Below are positions 48,528 through 57,235 of a stretch of 64,000 nt of DNA, in pieces. The DNA is taken from the NCBI RefSeq assembly GCF_964186625.1, contig NZ_OZ075108.1, forward strand, positions 682,001 through 746,000. Reading direction: 5' to 3'. The stretch is from Asticcacaulis sp. MM231 (GTDB taxonomy: Bacteria > Pseudomonadota > Alphaproteobacteria > Caulobacterales > Caulobacteraceae). Every line of letters starts with the position of its first letter. Position 1 is the first letter of the stretch. The notes below the pieces were generated by a model that had not been told where the DNA came from, made no database searches, and worked only from the letters and a program-made list of their open reading frames with translations. The position numbers and the translations under genes are program-made.

Positions 48528-49166
48528 ATGCGTCATCCCCAAGCCAAAGGCCAAGCCGCGCTTCGTTTCCCCGACATAAACGCTTTGCGCGCCGCTTTTC
48601 AAGTGTTTTGGCCTTTTCGCAGATTACGCGGCGGCAAGGCCGGGCTGTGGCTTGCCATGTGCGCTGTTATGCTGGTCGTCATGCCGGCGGCGGCCCTGGC
48701 CGAGGATGAGGTCTACAACACGCCGTCCAACCTGCCGCTGCCACGCTGGGCCATGCTGAAAAGCAATGAGGTTTATGCGCGCAACGGGCCGAGCAAGGAG
48801 AACCGCGTCGTCTGGACCTATCGCGTGTCGGGTCTGCCGGTTCAGATCATTTCTGAGACGCGCGAATGGCGCCTGATCTGCGATCCGGATGGCAATGTCG
48901 CCTGGGTCAGCCGCACCATGCTGCGCACGGCCAAGAACGTGATGAGCCCAGCGGGGCAGAAGCTGACCTTACGCAAGAGTCCCGATGAGGCGTCCGATGC
49001 GCAGGCCATCCTGCGACCGAAGTCGCTGGCCTCGCTCGACAAGTGCAAGAAGAACTGGTGCCGGATCTCGGCCGCCGGCAAGACCGGCTGGGTGCCGGAG
49101 CAGGGGCTCTGGGGCACGCAGGACGTGGCCGTCTGCAAGCGCCCCGATCCCTTCACCAACAAATAA
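48528..49166 (+). CDS. Secreted SH3-domain protein
   Basis: 212 residues from the ATG at 48528; the start is uncertain, since no good ribosome binding site is seen and a TTG at 48441 or ATG at 48453 is open in frame. A hydrophobic segment (LWLAMCAVMLVVMPAAALA) ends at a signal-peptidase-like site. Two bacterial SH3 (SH3_4) domains follow (ARNGPSKENRVVWTYRVSG and LTLRKSPDEASDAQAI), each ending in WV. Such domains bind peptidoglycan or envelope proteins. Confidence 0.8.
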   Translation: MRHPQAKGQAALRFPDINALRAAFQVFWPFRRLRGGKAGLWLAMCAVMLVVMPAAALAEDEVYNTPSNLPLPRWAMLKSNEVYARNGPSKENRVVWTYRVSGLPVQIISETREWRLICDPDGNVAWVSRTMLRTAKNVMSPAGQKLTLRKSPDEASDAQAILRPKSLASLDKCKKNWCRISAAGKTGWVPEQGLWGTQDVAVCKRPDPFTNK

Positions 49167-49241
49167 AGCCTGAAACGGCATGAGAAAGACGCGTGGGGCG
49201 GCCATAAAAAGCCTCAAAAGGGTTGAGCCAAAGCGCGGGCT

Positions 49242-49272
49242 CGTGTAACGCATCATTTTTTAATGTTACACG
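49242..49272. promoter_or_regulatory. Inverted repeat upstream of fabA
   Basis: CGTGTAAC (49242-49249) and GTTACACG (49265-49272) form a perfect 8-base dyad with a 15-base T-rich spacer, 54-85 bases before the fabA start. This is the position of a promoter, so it is a candidate operator for the fabA-fabB-fabI operon. It does not match the E. coli FabR or FadR sites as I know them. Confidence 0.5.
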
Positions 49273-49326
49273 CATGGGGAACGCGCCTACAGTGAGGCGA
49301 ACCTATGCTGCGGAGCTTTTTTGCTG

Positions 49327-49845
49327 ATGACCGAACGCCCCTCATCCTTTTCGTATGAAGACCTGCTGTCCTGCGGACGCGGCGATATGTTCGGTCCGGG
49401 CAATGCCCAGCTTCCCGCCCCGCCGATGCTGATGTTCGATCGCATCGTCCAGATCGCCGACACCGGCGGCGCTTTCGGCAAGGGCTATATAGAGGCCGAA
49501 CTCGACATCACCCCCGAACTCTGGTTCTTCGCCTGCCACTTCATCGGTGATCCGGTCATGCCGGGCTGTCTCGGCCTTGACGCCATGTGGCAGCTCGTCG
49601 GCTTCTTCCTGGGCTGGAAGGGCAATCCCGGCCGTGGCCGCGCCCTTGGCGTCGGCGAGGTGAAGTTCACCGGCCAGGTCACGAACGCGGTGAAAAAGGT
49701 TACCTACAAGATCGACATGAAGCGTGTCATGTCGGGCAAATTGATCATGGGCATCGCTGACGGGGTTGTCGAGGCTGATGGCAAGCTTATCTATCAGGCG
49801 TCCGGTCTGCGCGTCGGTTTGTTTGACGCCAAGGAACTGGGTTAG
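49327..49845 (+). CDS. fabA: 3-hydroxydecanoyl-[ACP] dehydratase/isomerase
   Basis: 172 residues. The ATG at 49327 gives the normal family start ([20 protein letters not shown]); a TTG two codons earlier is better spaced from GGAG and is possible. FabA makes the cis-3-decenoyl intermediate that starts unsaturated fatty acids. The catalytic His and Asp lie in [20 protein letters not shown]. First gene of fabA-fabB-fabI. Confidence 0.96.
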   Translation: MTERPSSFSYEDLLSCGRGDMFGPGNAQLPAPPMLMFDRIVQIADTGGAFGKGYIEAELDITPELWFFACHFIGDPVMPGCLGLDAMWQLVGFFLGWKGNPGRGRALGVGEVKFTGQVTNAVKKVTYKIDMKRVMSGKLIMGIADGVVEADGKLIYQASGLRVGLFDAKELG

Positions 49846-49913
49846 GCACAGCAGGTTCCACGCATAAGGGACCGCATTGGTTATTCGCCACAGGGCTAAG
49901 AGTAGGATATTAC

Positions 49914-51137
49914 ATGCGTAGAGTCGTGATTACAGGACTGGGGATTGTCTCTTCCATCGGCCTTGGTGCCGATGAGGTCACGCAATCCCTCAAGGAAGCA
50001 CGCTCCGGAGTCGTCGCCGCCGAAGATTATGCACGTCTTGGCTTCAAGTGCCAGGTGCACGCCGCTCCAAAAATCGATGACTGGCAAGCGCTGATCGACC
50101 GTCGTGCTGCGCGCTTCCTGTCGCCGGGTCTGGCCTATGGTCACATCGCCATGGATCAGGCGATCGCGTCTTCCGGTCTGGATAAGTCCGATATTTCCAA
50201 TGAGCGCACCGGCATCATTTTCGGCGCCGGCGGCCCTTCCACCAGCGCCATCGTAGCGGCGGCGGATATCACCCGCGAGAAGACCTCGCCCAAGCGCATC
50301 GGGCCATTCGCCGTGCCCAAGGCCATGTCGTCCGGCCCGTCGGCTGTTCTGGCGACTTGGTTTGAAATCCGCGGCATCAACTATTCGATCTCCTCGGCCT
50401 GCGCTACCTCGGTGCACTGTATCGGCGCGGCAGCAGAGCAGATCATGCTCGGCAAGCAGGATGTGATGTTCGCCGGCGGCACCGAAGAGCTCGACTGGAC
50501 GCTGTCCGACATGTTCGACGCCATGGGCGCCATGTCGTCGAACTTCAACGATCGTCCGGCGGTCGCTTCACGCGCCTATGACCGTGATCGTGACGGCTTT
50601 GTCATCGCCGGCGGCGCTGGCATGGTGGTGCTGGAAGAATATGAGCGCGCCAAGGCACGCGGCGCCAACATCATCGCCGAAGTCGTCGGTTACGCCGCCA
50701 ATTCTGACGGTTATGATATGGTGGCCCCTTCTGGCGAAGGCGCGGCGCGCTGCATGAAGATCGCTATGGCCGAAGCGAAGGGCCGCAAGATCGACTATCT
50801 CAATCCGCACGGCACCTCGACACCGGTGGGTGACGAGAAGGAAATGGGCGCGGTGCGCGATGTCTTTGGCGCCAACATGCCGATGATTTCCTCGACCAAG
50901 TCCCTGACCGGTCACAGCTTGGGCGCTGCCGGTGCGCAGGAAGCCATCTACTGCCTTTTGATGATGCAGAACGGTTTCGCTGCCGAAAGCGCCAATATCG
51001 ATAATCTCGATCCGGCGTTCGACGGTATGCCGATCCTGCGCAAGCGTCATGACGGTCCAATCGGCACCATCATGTCGAACTCGTTCGGCTTTGGCGGCAC
51101 CAACGGCTCGATCATACTTTCTCAAGAAGATTTATAG
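49914..51137 (+). CDS. fabB: 3-oxoacyl-[ACP] synthase I
   Basis: 407 residues. It condenses malonyl-ACP with acyl-ACP and, with FabA, elongates unsaturated chains. Catalytic Cys in ISSACATSVHCIGAA, His in NPHGTSTPVGD and His in KSLTGHSLGAAGAQE. C-terminal NSFGFGGTNGSIIL. It begins 68 bases after fabA. Confidence 0.96.
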   Translation: MRRVVITGLGIVSSIGLGADEVTQSLKEARSGVVAAEDYARLGFKCQVHAAPKIDDWQALIDRRAARFLSPGLAYGHIAMDQAIASSGLDKSDISNERTGIIFGAGGPSTSAIVAAADITREKTSPKRIGPFAVPKAMSSGPSAVLATWFEIRGINYSISSACATSVHCIGAAAEQIMLGKQDVMFAGGTEELDWTLSDMFDAMGAMSSNFNDRPAVASRAYDRDRDGFVIAGGAGMVVLEEYERAKARGANIIAEVVGYAANSDGYDMVAPSGEGAARCMKIAMAEAKGRKIDYLNPHGTSTPVGDEKEMGAVRDVFGANMPMISSTKSLTGHSLGAAGAQEAIYCLLMMQNGFAAESANIDNLDPAFDGMPILRKRHDGPIGTIMSNSFGFGGTNGSIILSQEDL

Positions 51138-51139
51138 AC

Positions 51140-51158
51140 GGATTTGCTCTGCAAATCC
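51140..51158 (+). other. Hairpin between fabB and fabI
   Basis: GGATTTGC, TCT, GCAAATCC: a perfect 8-base stem with a 3-base loop, two bases after the fabB stop. The bases after it are TTTGG, not a U tract, so full termination is unlikely. It may be a processing or stability element that sets FabI levels apart from FabB. Confidence 0.5.
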
Positions 51159-51190
51159 TTTGGCCCAGACTGATTTATAAGGACTACCCC

Positions 51191-52006
51191 ATGGCTGACG
51201 AATGGAACTTCCCCAAGGGCGACCTCATGAAGGGCAAGAAGGGCCTTGTCATGGGCGTTGCCAACGACAAGTCCATCGCCTGGGGCATCGCCTCGCAACT
51301 TGCCGCGCAAGGCGCTGACATGGCGTTCTCCTATATGGGGGAAAGCCTGCTGCGCCGAGTCGGCCCGCTGGCCGAATCGATCGGCGTCAAGCACCTGATC
51401 GAGTGCGACGTGACCTCGGATGAGTCGATGGACGCTGCCTTCGCCAAGTTGAAGGACATCTTTGGCGAGATCGATTTCGTCATCCATTCGGTCGCCTTCG
51501 CCAACAAGAACGAACTGCAAGGCTCGTTCGTCGAAAACACCACGCGCGAGGGCTTCCTGCTGGCGCTCAACGTCTCGGCCTTCTCGTTCGTCGACGTATC
51601 GCGTCGTGCCGCCGAACTGATGCCGAACGGCGGTTCGCTGATCACGCTGACCTATCTTGGCGCCGAGCGCGTTATCCCGAACTACAACACCATGGGCGTG
51701 GCCAAGGCCGCACTTGAAGCTTCCACACGCTATATCGCCCGCGATCTGGGCCCCAAGGGCATCCGTGTCAACGCCATTTCGGCCGGCGCCATGCGCACCC
51801 TGTCGCTGGCCGGTATCTCCGGCGGCCGCGGCTTGCACGCCAAGTCGGGTCAGTTCTCGCTGATGAAGCAGGAAACCTCGATGGAAGGCGTGGCGGGCGC
51901 AGCCCTCTGGCTGGCGTCTGATCTCGGCTTCTCGACCACTGGCGAAGTCGTTCACGTCGATGCCGGTTTCCATGTGGTCGGCCTGCCCGAAGACATCGAA
52001 GCTTAA
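51191..52006 (+). CDS. fabI: Enoyl-[ACP] reductase (NADH)
   Basis: 271 residues, an SDR-type reductase for the last step of fatty-acid elongation. The NAD-binding region GLVMGVANDKSIAWGIA and the catalytic Tyr-x6-Lys in NYNTMGVAK are kept; the first active-site Tyr is in TYLGAERVIP. The N-terminus (DEWNFPKGDLMKGKKG) is slightly longer than in E. coli. This enzyme is the triclosan target. Confidence 0.95.
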   Translation: MADEWNFPKGDLMKGKKGLVMGVANDKSIAWGIASQLAAQGADMAFSYMGESLLRRVGPLAESIGVKHLIECDVTSDESMDAAFAKLKDIFGEIDFVIHSVAFANKNELQGSFVENTTREGFLLALNVSAFSFVDVSRRAAELMPNGGSLITLTYLGAERVIPNYNTMGVAKAALEASTRYIARDLGPKGIRVNAISAGAMRTLSLAGISGGRGLHAKSGQFSLMKQETSMEGVAGAALWLASDLGFSTTGEVVHVDAGFHVVGLPEDIEA

Positions 52007-52126
52007 AAATCGCGGTCTTTGGCCCATTGGTGCGTCGGCGTCGCTGGCCCGTATTGGTATACGGGCGGCGCTAGCCTCCTGCCACTGGTCTCAAATCTCA
52101 CGATTTTCGGCCAGAAGGAGACAGCT

Positions 52127-52704
52127 ATGCCCAGGTGCCTGATCATTGCAGGCCCTAATGGTGCGGGAAAAACCACATTCGCTTTGGAATATCTACCGAA
52201 TGAAGCGCGCGTCATGCGCTTCATTAATGCCGACATGATCGCGTCTGGCTTATCACCCTTTGCGCCTGAAACGCAGGCTGTGAAGGCGGGCAGATTATTT
52301 TTGACTGAAGTTGAAGCGCAAATCCGGTCTCAAGAGGATTTCGCTGTTGAAACCACTTTGTCCGGTCGGGGTTATCTCAAGCTTATAGATCGGTTGAAGG
52401 CTTACGGCTGGTCTGTCGACCTGTATTACCTCGCTCTTCCAGATGTAAGCCTATCGAAAAAGCGTGTGGCTGAGCGTGTGGCGCATGGCGGCCACGACAT
52501 TCCCGCCGTTGATATTGAGCGGCGCTTTCCGCGTAGTTTGCACAATCTGCTCAATGATTATAGAATGAGAGTGGATAGATGCGTCTGCCTTATGAATGGC
52601 GACGAGCGGGTCAATAAGATTTTGAGCAGGCGGGCGATGATTTTATTATCGTCAATCAAGCTCTTTACGAGCATATCAGCCGTCATGCAGGACTTAAGAC
52701 ATGA
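52127..52704 (+). pseudogene. Zeta-toxin-like kinase, frameshifted near the 3' end
   Basis: The ATG at 52127 follows AGAAGGAG. Walker A is [10 protein letters not shown] (residues 8-17), with FINADMIA and [12 protein letters not shown] as in zeta-toxin/PezT-like kinases, which phosphorylate nucleotide sugars. As read, the frame goes off after NGDERVNKI and ends at 52732. Adding one T to the T4 run at 52620-52623 restores [20 protein letters not shown] up to a TGA at 52702-52704 (192 residues), which then overlaps the next ATG as ATGA. So a single-base loss, in nature or in the sequence, breaks the last 27 residues. Confidence 0.88.
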
Positions 52705-52874
52705 AGACTGTAGAGTTGACCCAATGGGCTGATGAAGGGCTGAATGCCTTGCAGCGTGCTGTTGACAAGGCCACGGACCGCAAGCGCAAGCTAGGCCAAT
52801 ACTGGGTTGAGTGGGATGGCGAGAAGGCCGTCGAAATCCATCCGGAAGACAGCACAAAAACTGCTGCCGAATGA
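52701..52874 (+). CDS. 57-residue protein, candidate antitoxin of the zeta kinase
   Basis: The ATG at 52701 overlaps the restored stop of the zeta-like kinase (ATGA), and its own TGA overlaps the next ATG in the same way. The protein begins [20 protein letters not shown] and has a basic turn [20 protein letters not shown]. Small proteins of this kind often lie next to chromosomal zeta-like kinases, so an antitoxin role is a guess from position. No family assigned. Confidence 0.68.
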   Translation: MKTVELTQWADEGLNALQRAVDKATDRKRKLGQYWVEWDGEKAVEIHPEDSTKTAAE

Positions 52875-53269
52875 GCCAGTTCGGTTTTTCGCCCTCACTT
52901 GACGACATAGAAGCACTCGCGCGCGCAGCCCTCACACGTCTGCCCGAACCGTTTGCGGGCCATCTGCAAGGCGTGGTGCTGATTGTCGAGGACTTCCCGT
53001 CCGAAGAGATGCTCGATGTTCTTGGTATTGAAGATGCCTACGAACTGACCGGGCTTTATACCGGTAATCCGGCTGGACTTGAATCGGTGACAGGCGACCT
53101 GCCGCCGATGATCCACCTGTTCCGCCGGGCTATACTCGATGAATGGGCCGATGGCGGGGTCACTCTGACTGATCTGGTCTGCCATATCCTGATCCACGAA
53201 GCGGGCCATCATTTCGGCCTCAGCGACGAGGATATGGAATGGCTGGAGGCCGAACTGAAAAAGCCCTAA
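52871..53269 (+). CDS. Small zinc metallopeptidase-like protein (DUF1025 type)
   Basis: 132 residues. The zinc motif is HEAGHHFGLSDEDM near the C-terminus. FPSEEMLDVLGIEDAYELTG and PPMIHLFRRAIL are family patterns of the proteobacterial metallopeptidase family formerly called DUF1025. Substrate unknown; in many genomes it stands alone. Here it is tied by ATGA overlap to the zeta cassette. Its stop shares CTAA with the convergent hydrolase gene. Confidence 0.85.
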   Translation: MSQFGFSPSLDDIEALARAALTRLPEPFAGHLQGVVLIVEDFPSEEMLDVLGIEDAYELTGLYTGNPAGLESVTGDLPPMIHLFRRAILDEWADGGVTLTDLVCHILIHEAGHHFGLSDEDMEWLEAELKKP

Positions 53270-54651
53270 CGGCTGTGTGCTTTCACCCAGTCAGTGATGG
53301 TTTTAAGGGCCACCGGCGACAGGGTTTCCTCGATCTCAATATACTCAGAAGGTGAACCGGTTTTTGCCGTCTGGAACAGGTGGTTAAGCCCCGGCAGTTC
53401 GATAGTCGTCGCATCCGTGTTGTTTTTTAAAGCCTCTTTGATGGCCGCCAGATCCTCTTTTGGCGGCACCTGCATATCCAGCGCACCGTTTATCGCCAGC
53501 ACCGGCGGCTTGACCTTTTCAAGACTTGGCCGCGGGTCGGAGCGGATAAATTCGTAAAACCAGGGGGTTGTGATCGGGGCGAGGCCGGTTTGAATCTCTG
53601 CCAGGGGTATCTTGCGATCAGTGGCGATTTCGACGGCCATAGCAGCTGCCTTTGTCTTGGCGTCTTCGAGGCTTTGCGCCGATTTGATCATGTCATAGAC
53701 CGCTTTATTCGTCTTTTGGCTGGCGGAAATGTTTGTTTCTGACTCTCCGGAGGCGCGGGCGATGGCGGCTTGTTGCATCAGCAGGATCTGGTCACCGGGC
53801 AGTCCTGGGCCGGCCATCAGGACAACAAAACTGACTGAGGGATTATGAACGGCGACGGCGGGGGCGATCAATCCGCCTTCGGAATGACCTATGAGGCCGA
53901 TATGGGCTGGATCGACCTTCGGCCGCTGTGTCAGCCAGGTAACGGCGGCGTCGGCATCGGCGGCGAAGTCCGTCGTGGTCGCACGGGCATAGTCGCCGGT
54001 GGACTGGCCCATGCCGCGCTTGTCATAGCGTAACACGGCGATGCCGGCACGATTAAGCGCATCCGCCAGCACCATAAAAACCTTGTGGCCAGCAACATCC
54101 TCGTCACGCGTGTGCGGACCTGAGCCAGCGATCAGCACGACGGCAGGGAAGGGGCCCTTGCCATCCGGCGCGCTGAAGGCGCCGGTTAGCCTGACGCCGG
54201 CCACGCTGTCAAAAATGACCTCGGTAGAGGTGTAGGGGCGCGGGGCCGCCATGATCGCCTCTTCCTGCGGGCGTTTGGGAGCCTCGGCGACGACCTTGCC
54301 GTCGACCAGCCGTTTGAGCACGAGCGGCATGGCCTGCCCTTGAGTCCAGGTGCCGATCCAGGCCTGTTTCGCTTCGTCCCACTTGCCATCGTAGCTGCCG
54401 TTGATCTTGACGATCGCGAAAGCGAGGTGATCGGGCGTGGTCGTCACGGTATCCGCCGGGAGGACGAACTTGCCCTGATCCGGGCTTTCAAGGGTGGCGC
54501 TGTACTGGCCACCATCTTTCCTGATGTGGACGATGACATGAAGCTGCCCCATCAACAGACCGCCCCAGTCACCGGCAGCCTCTTCGGCAAATGTCGGCAT
54601 GGACATCAGGAGGAGCGCGGCGACACCCAGCAGAACCCATAACGTCTTCAT
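53266..54651 (-). CDS. Secreted alpha/beta hydrolase (copy A)
   Basis: 461 residues from the ATG at 54651. The signal peptide ends at TFAEE. An N-terminal beta-rich domain (about 25-125) is followed by an alpha/beta hydrolase with RYDKRGMGQSTGDYA, nucleophile GHSEGG, and a late His in LPGLNHLFQTA. Acidic partner probably in INGALDMQVPP. It is a close paralogue of the next gene upstream. Substrate unknown; the type resembles secreted esterases or acyl-peptide hydrolases. Confidence 0.87.
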   Translation of the reverse strand: MKTLWVLLGVAALLLMSMPTFAEEAAGDWGGLLMGQLHVIVHIRKDGGQYSATLESPDQGKFVLPADTVTTTPDHLAFAIVKINGSYDGKWDEAKQAWIGTWTQGQAMPLVLKRLVDGKVVAEAPKRPQEEAIMAAPRPYTSTEVIFDSVAGVRLTGAFSAPDGKGPFPAVVLIAGSGPHTRDEDVAGHKVFMVLADALNRAGIAVLRYDKRGMGQSTGDYARATTTDFAADADAAVTWLTQRPKVDPAHIGLIGHSEGGLIAPAVAVHNPSVSFVVLMAGPGLPGDQILLMQQAAIARASGESETNISASQKTNKAVYDMIKSAQSLEDAKTKAAAMAVEIATDRKIPLAEIQTGLAPITTPWFYEFIRSDPRPSLEKVKPPVLAINGALDMQVPPKEDLAAIKEALKNNTDATTIELPGLNHLFQTAKTGSPSEYIEIEETLSPVALKTITDWVKAHSR

Positions 54652-54722
54652 GTGATTTTCCCCCATAGCGGTAGTCTATTATATATGGCTAACACATCTG
54701 GGTTGTCCATTTGCCAAATGGA

Positions 54723-54757
54723 AAAAGACCGCCTGACCTATATGCCTGGTCAGGCGG
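54723..54757 (-). terminator. Terminator of the copy B hydrolase gene
   Basis: On the minus strand, CCGCCTGACC pairs with GGTCAGGCGG (stem 54729-54738 with 54748-54757), followed by TCTTTTTC. A second perfect 10-base hairpin (GACTCCCGCC with GGCGGGAGTC, 54768-54795) stands just before it in the direction of transcription. Together they separate the two paralogous hydrolase genes. Confidence 0.85.
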
Positions 54758-54805
54758 CCAGTTTAGCGACTCCCGCCAACGCTTCGGCGGGAGTCCACGG
54801 GTCGT

Positions 54806-56197
54806 TTAGGGGGTCGTATGCCGCGTCACCCATTCTGTGATGGCCTTGAGGGCCTCCGGCGCAATCGTTTCCTCAATCAGGGCATATTCGGCAGGTGCGC
54901 CGGTCGTCGCGTGCTGGAGCAGGTGGTTGAGGCCTGGCAGTTCGACGATGGTTACGTCCGGATTGTCTTTCAGGCCCGCACGCAGGGCGGGGACGTGGCC
55001 GGCAGGCGGCACTTGAAGATCGAGCGTGCCATAAATGGCCAGAACAGGGATGTGGACATTTTGCAGGTCTGCCGCAGGATCGTAGCGCAGCAACCAGTAC
55101 CGCGACGGGCTGGTGAACAGAGCAATGGTGTCGTCCGCCTGCGACTGGCTGTAGGCGCCGCTTTCGATAAGGGGGCGAGCGGCGGCTGTCAGTTGTGTCC
55201 GGGCGTCTTCCGGATTTTTTGAAGCACGAATTACGGCATAAGCCTGCTGGAGTAGCGCTAGTTCTTTCCAGATTTCGGTCTCGCTTTTACCATTGGCGCG
55301 ATCAAGCGCTTCAAGCTGGAGAAGAGCCGCCTGATCTCCCGGCACGGTAACGCCGGCGATCAGCACAGCGAAGGACACGGAAGGCAGATGACCCGCCACG
55401 ATCGGGGCGATGATGCCACCTTCGCTATGGCCGACAAGGCCGACGTGTTTCGGATCGACATCGCTACGGCTGGCGAGATAGGTAACGGCGGCTTCGGCAT
55501 CAGCCGCGAAATCAGCCGTGGTGGCCGCGTCATAATCGCCGGTTGATTGGCCGGCGCCGCGCTTATCGTAGCGCAGGACAGCGATGCCGGCGCGATTGAG
55601 CGCATCGGCCAGCACGACAAATGCCTTTTGTCCGTAGCCCTCCTCATCGCGCGTGTTTTGTCCTGTGCCGCCGATCAAGACGACGGCGGGAAAGGGGCCG
55701 GCGCCGACCGGCCTGCTGAAGGTGCCCATCAGATTCACGCCGGCGCTCGCATTGTCGAAACCGACGTCTTCTGAGGGAAAGGGGTGCGGGTTCGCCGCAA
55801 TCGCTTCTTCCTGCGGACGCCTGGCAACGGGCATGTCGGCGGTCGCGGTGCGCTTGAAGGTGAGGGGAACTAGACCCCCTTGGCGCCAATTGCCGACCCA
55901 GGCCTTTTGGGCATCGTCCCAGTGTCCTTCGTAGCGGCCATCCACCCCGAGCTTGGCATTAACGCCATGATAGGCGAGCGTATCCGGTGTGGCGGCGATG
56001 GAATCAAGCGGGATTTTGACGCCGCCCTGATCCAGGCTCTGCATGAAGCCGGCGTAGTGACCATCGGAGTCTTTGGTAAGATGAAGCCCAACGCGGATAT
56101 TGCCGAGCGTCCCGGACCAGTCGCCTGCAGCTTCCTCGGCGCAAACAGGTGCGGCCAACCCCATCAAGGCGGTTAACATCAGAAAAAAATTACGCAT
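54806..56197 (-). CDS. Secreted alpha/beta hydrolase (copy B)
   Basis: 463 residues with a signal peptide ending at VCAEE. It shares the whole layout of copy A: EEAAGDWSGTL, RRPQEEAIAANPHP, RYDKRGAGQSTGDYDAAT, GHSEGGIIAP, YGTLDLQVPPAGH, LPGLNHLLQHAT. So the two arose by tandem duplication and have since diverged considerably. All catalytic residues are kept. It has its own terminator. Confidence 0.88.
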   Translation of the reverse strand: MRNFFLMLTALMGLAAPVCAEEAAGDWSGTLGNIRVGLHLTKDSDGHYAGFMQSLDQGGVKIPLDSIAATPDTLAYHGVNAKLGVDGRYEGHWDDAQKAWVGNWRQGGLVPLTFKRTATADMPVARRPQEEAIAANPHPFPSEDVGFDNASAGVNLMGTFSRPVGAGPFPAVVLIGGTGQNTRDEEGYGQKAFVVLADALNRAGIAVLRYDKRGAGQSTGDYDAATTADFAADAEAAVTYLASRSDVDPKHVGLVGHSEGGIIAPIVAGHLPSVSFAVLIAGVTVPGDQAALLQLEALDRANGKSETEIWKELALLQQAYAVIRASKNPEDARTQLTAAARPLIESGAYSQSQADDTIALFTSPSRYWLLRYDPAADLQNVHIPVLAIYGTLDLQVPPAGHVPALRAGLKDNPDVTIVELPGLNHLLQHATTGAPAEYALIEETIAPEALKAITEWVTRHTTP

Positions 56198-56221
56198 ATG
56201 CCCCTCCCTCTGTTGAATAAA

Positions 56222-56794
56222 TTATTCCCGGTCGGCTTGGCCTTTCAGGCCCTTGAGGGCCAGCACCAGGCTGAAACGCGCCAGCAGGGCGTCGAAAAAG
56301 ACCAACCCCGCCAGCACCACATAAACCCAGTTACCCAGCATTTCGGGCGCGGCTGGTCGTGTGGCCGCGGCGCCCAGAACGAAAACGTCGGGGGCGATCC
56401 ACAGGCCCACCATCTCCGGCCGGGCGATCTTGAGCAGGATGCAGGCGATGGCTGCCAGGGTGGTGACGCCAAAGACGAGAAAGCCGATCAGGCCCAGCGT
56501 GGCGATCAGACTTTGACCGGCGACCGAAATCAGGGTCTTGAGCATGGTCATGCTACGCTTGCTGTCGAGCGCGGTATTCAGCTTGTGATCATCCAGAAAG
56601 GCGCGGGCGTAGTGCTCGGCCTTGCCGAAACCGGCCAGAGCCGAACTGGCGCTCAAACCGGCCTCGATGCGTTCCTCCAGATGGGCGCGGGCCTCAACGA
56701 CAATGTCCTCGCGCTCACTGGCGGGCAGGGGCGTTAGCACATCTTCGAGATAGCCCAGCCAGGTTTCGATATCGCTTTTATCTTGTGCGCCCAT
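56222..56794 (-). CDS. HAAS-domain membrane protein
   Basis: 190 residues. The N-terminal helical domain (IETWLGYLEDVLTPLPASER, EARAHLEERIEAG, LAGFGKAEHYARAF) is the HAAS/DUF1700 domain usually found next to PadR regulators; two or three membrane helices follow. It begins two bases after the PadR gene's stop, so the two are one operon. It is thought to work together with PadR-type regulators in signalling. Confidence 0.8.
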   Translation of the reverse strand: MGAQDKSDIETWLGYLEDVLTPLPASEREDIVVEARAHLEERIEAGLSASSALAGFGKAEHYARAFLDDHKLNTALDSKRSMTMLKTLISVAGQSLIATLGLIGFLVFGVTTLAAIACILLKIARPEMVGLWIAPDVFVLGAAATRPAAPEMLGNWVYVVLAGLVFFDALLARFSLVLALKGLKGQADRE

Positions 56795-56795
56795 A

Positions 56796-57188
56796 TCATT
56801 TCCCCCTTTTCAGAAAAGCGTTCAGCCTGTCGGTCATGTCGAGCCAGATATCGCCCTGCGCCTTCAGTTCGGTGGCACCTGCGGCGGTCAGGGCATAATA
56901 TTTGCGCGGATGGCTGGCGCCTTCTTCGTGGCGCCAGTCGGCCTTGATCATCCCGGCCTTTTCCAGGCGGTGCAGCAGCGGGTAGAGCGTGCCTTCGGAC
57001 AGATCGAGCCCGGCCTCTTCGTGCAGCACGTCGAGAATCTTCAGGCCGTATTGCGCGCCATCCTGAAGCAGGCTCATCAGCGCCAGTTCCAGCACGCCCT
57101 TGTACATCTGGGTGCGGCGGCTTTCGGGTGTCTTTTCCGTGGAAGGAGCCAAGGCGGGCCTTTCATTGCCAACTACTTTGTTATGCAA
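56796..57188 (-). CDS. PadR-family transcriptional regulator
   Basis: 130 residues from a TTG at 57188. RRTQMYKGVLELALMSLL and LSEGTLYPLLHRLEKAGMIK form the winged helix of PadR proteins; the C-terminal helix gives dimers. The conserved RTQ block lies before the first internal Met, so an upstream start is needed; TTG is the only one found, and its ribosome binding site is weak. Probably represses its own operon with the HAAS gene. Confidence 0.85.
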   Translation of the reverse strand: MHNKVVGNERPALAPSTEKTPESRRTQMYKGVLELALMSLLQDGAQYGLKILDVLHEEAGLDLSEGTLYPLLHRLEKAGMIKADWRHEEGASHPRKYYALTAAGATELKAQGDIWLDMTDRLNAFLKRGK

Positions 57189-57235
57189 GGTATATGCGCA
57201 AAGCTTTGTTCTGGCAAGGCCATTTTGCGCCCTTG

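Noticed and set aside
51122..52027. 301-codon open frame antisense to fabI
   Set aside because: Shadow frame; FabI is certain on the plus strand.
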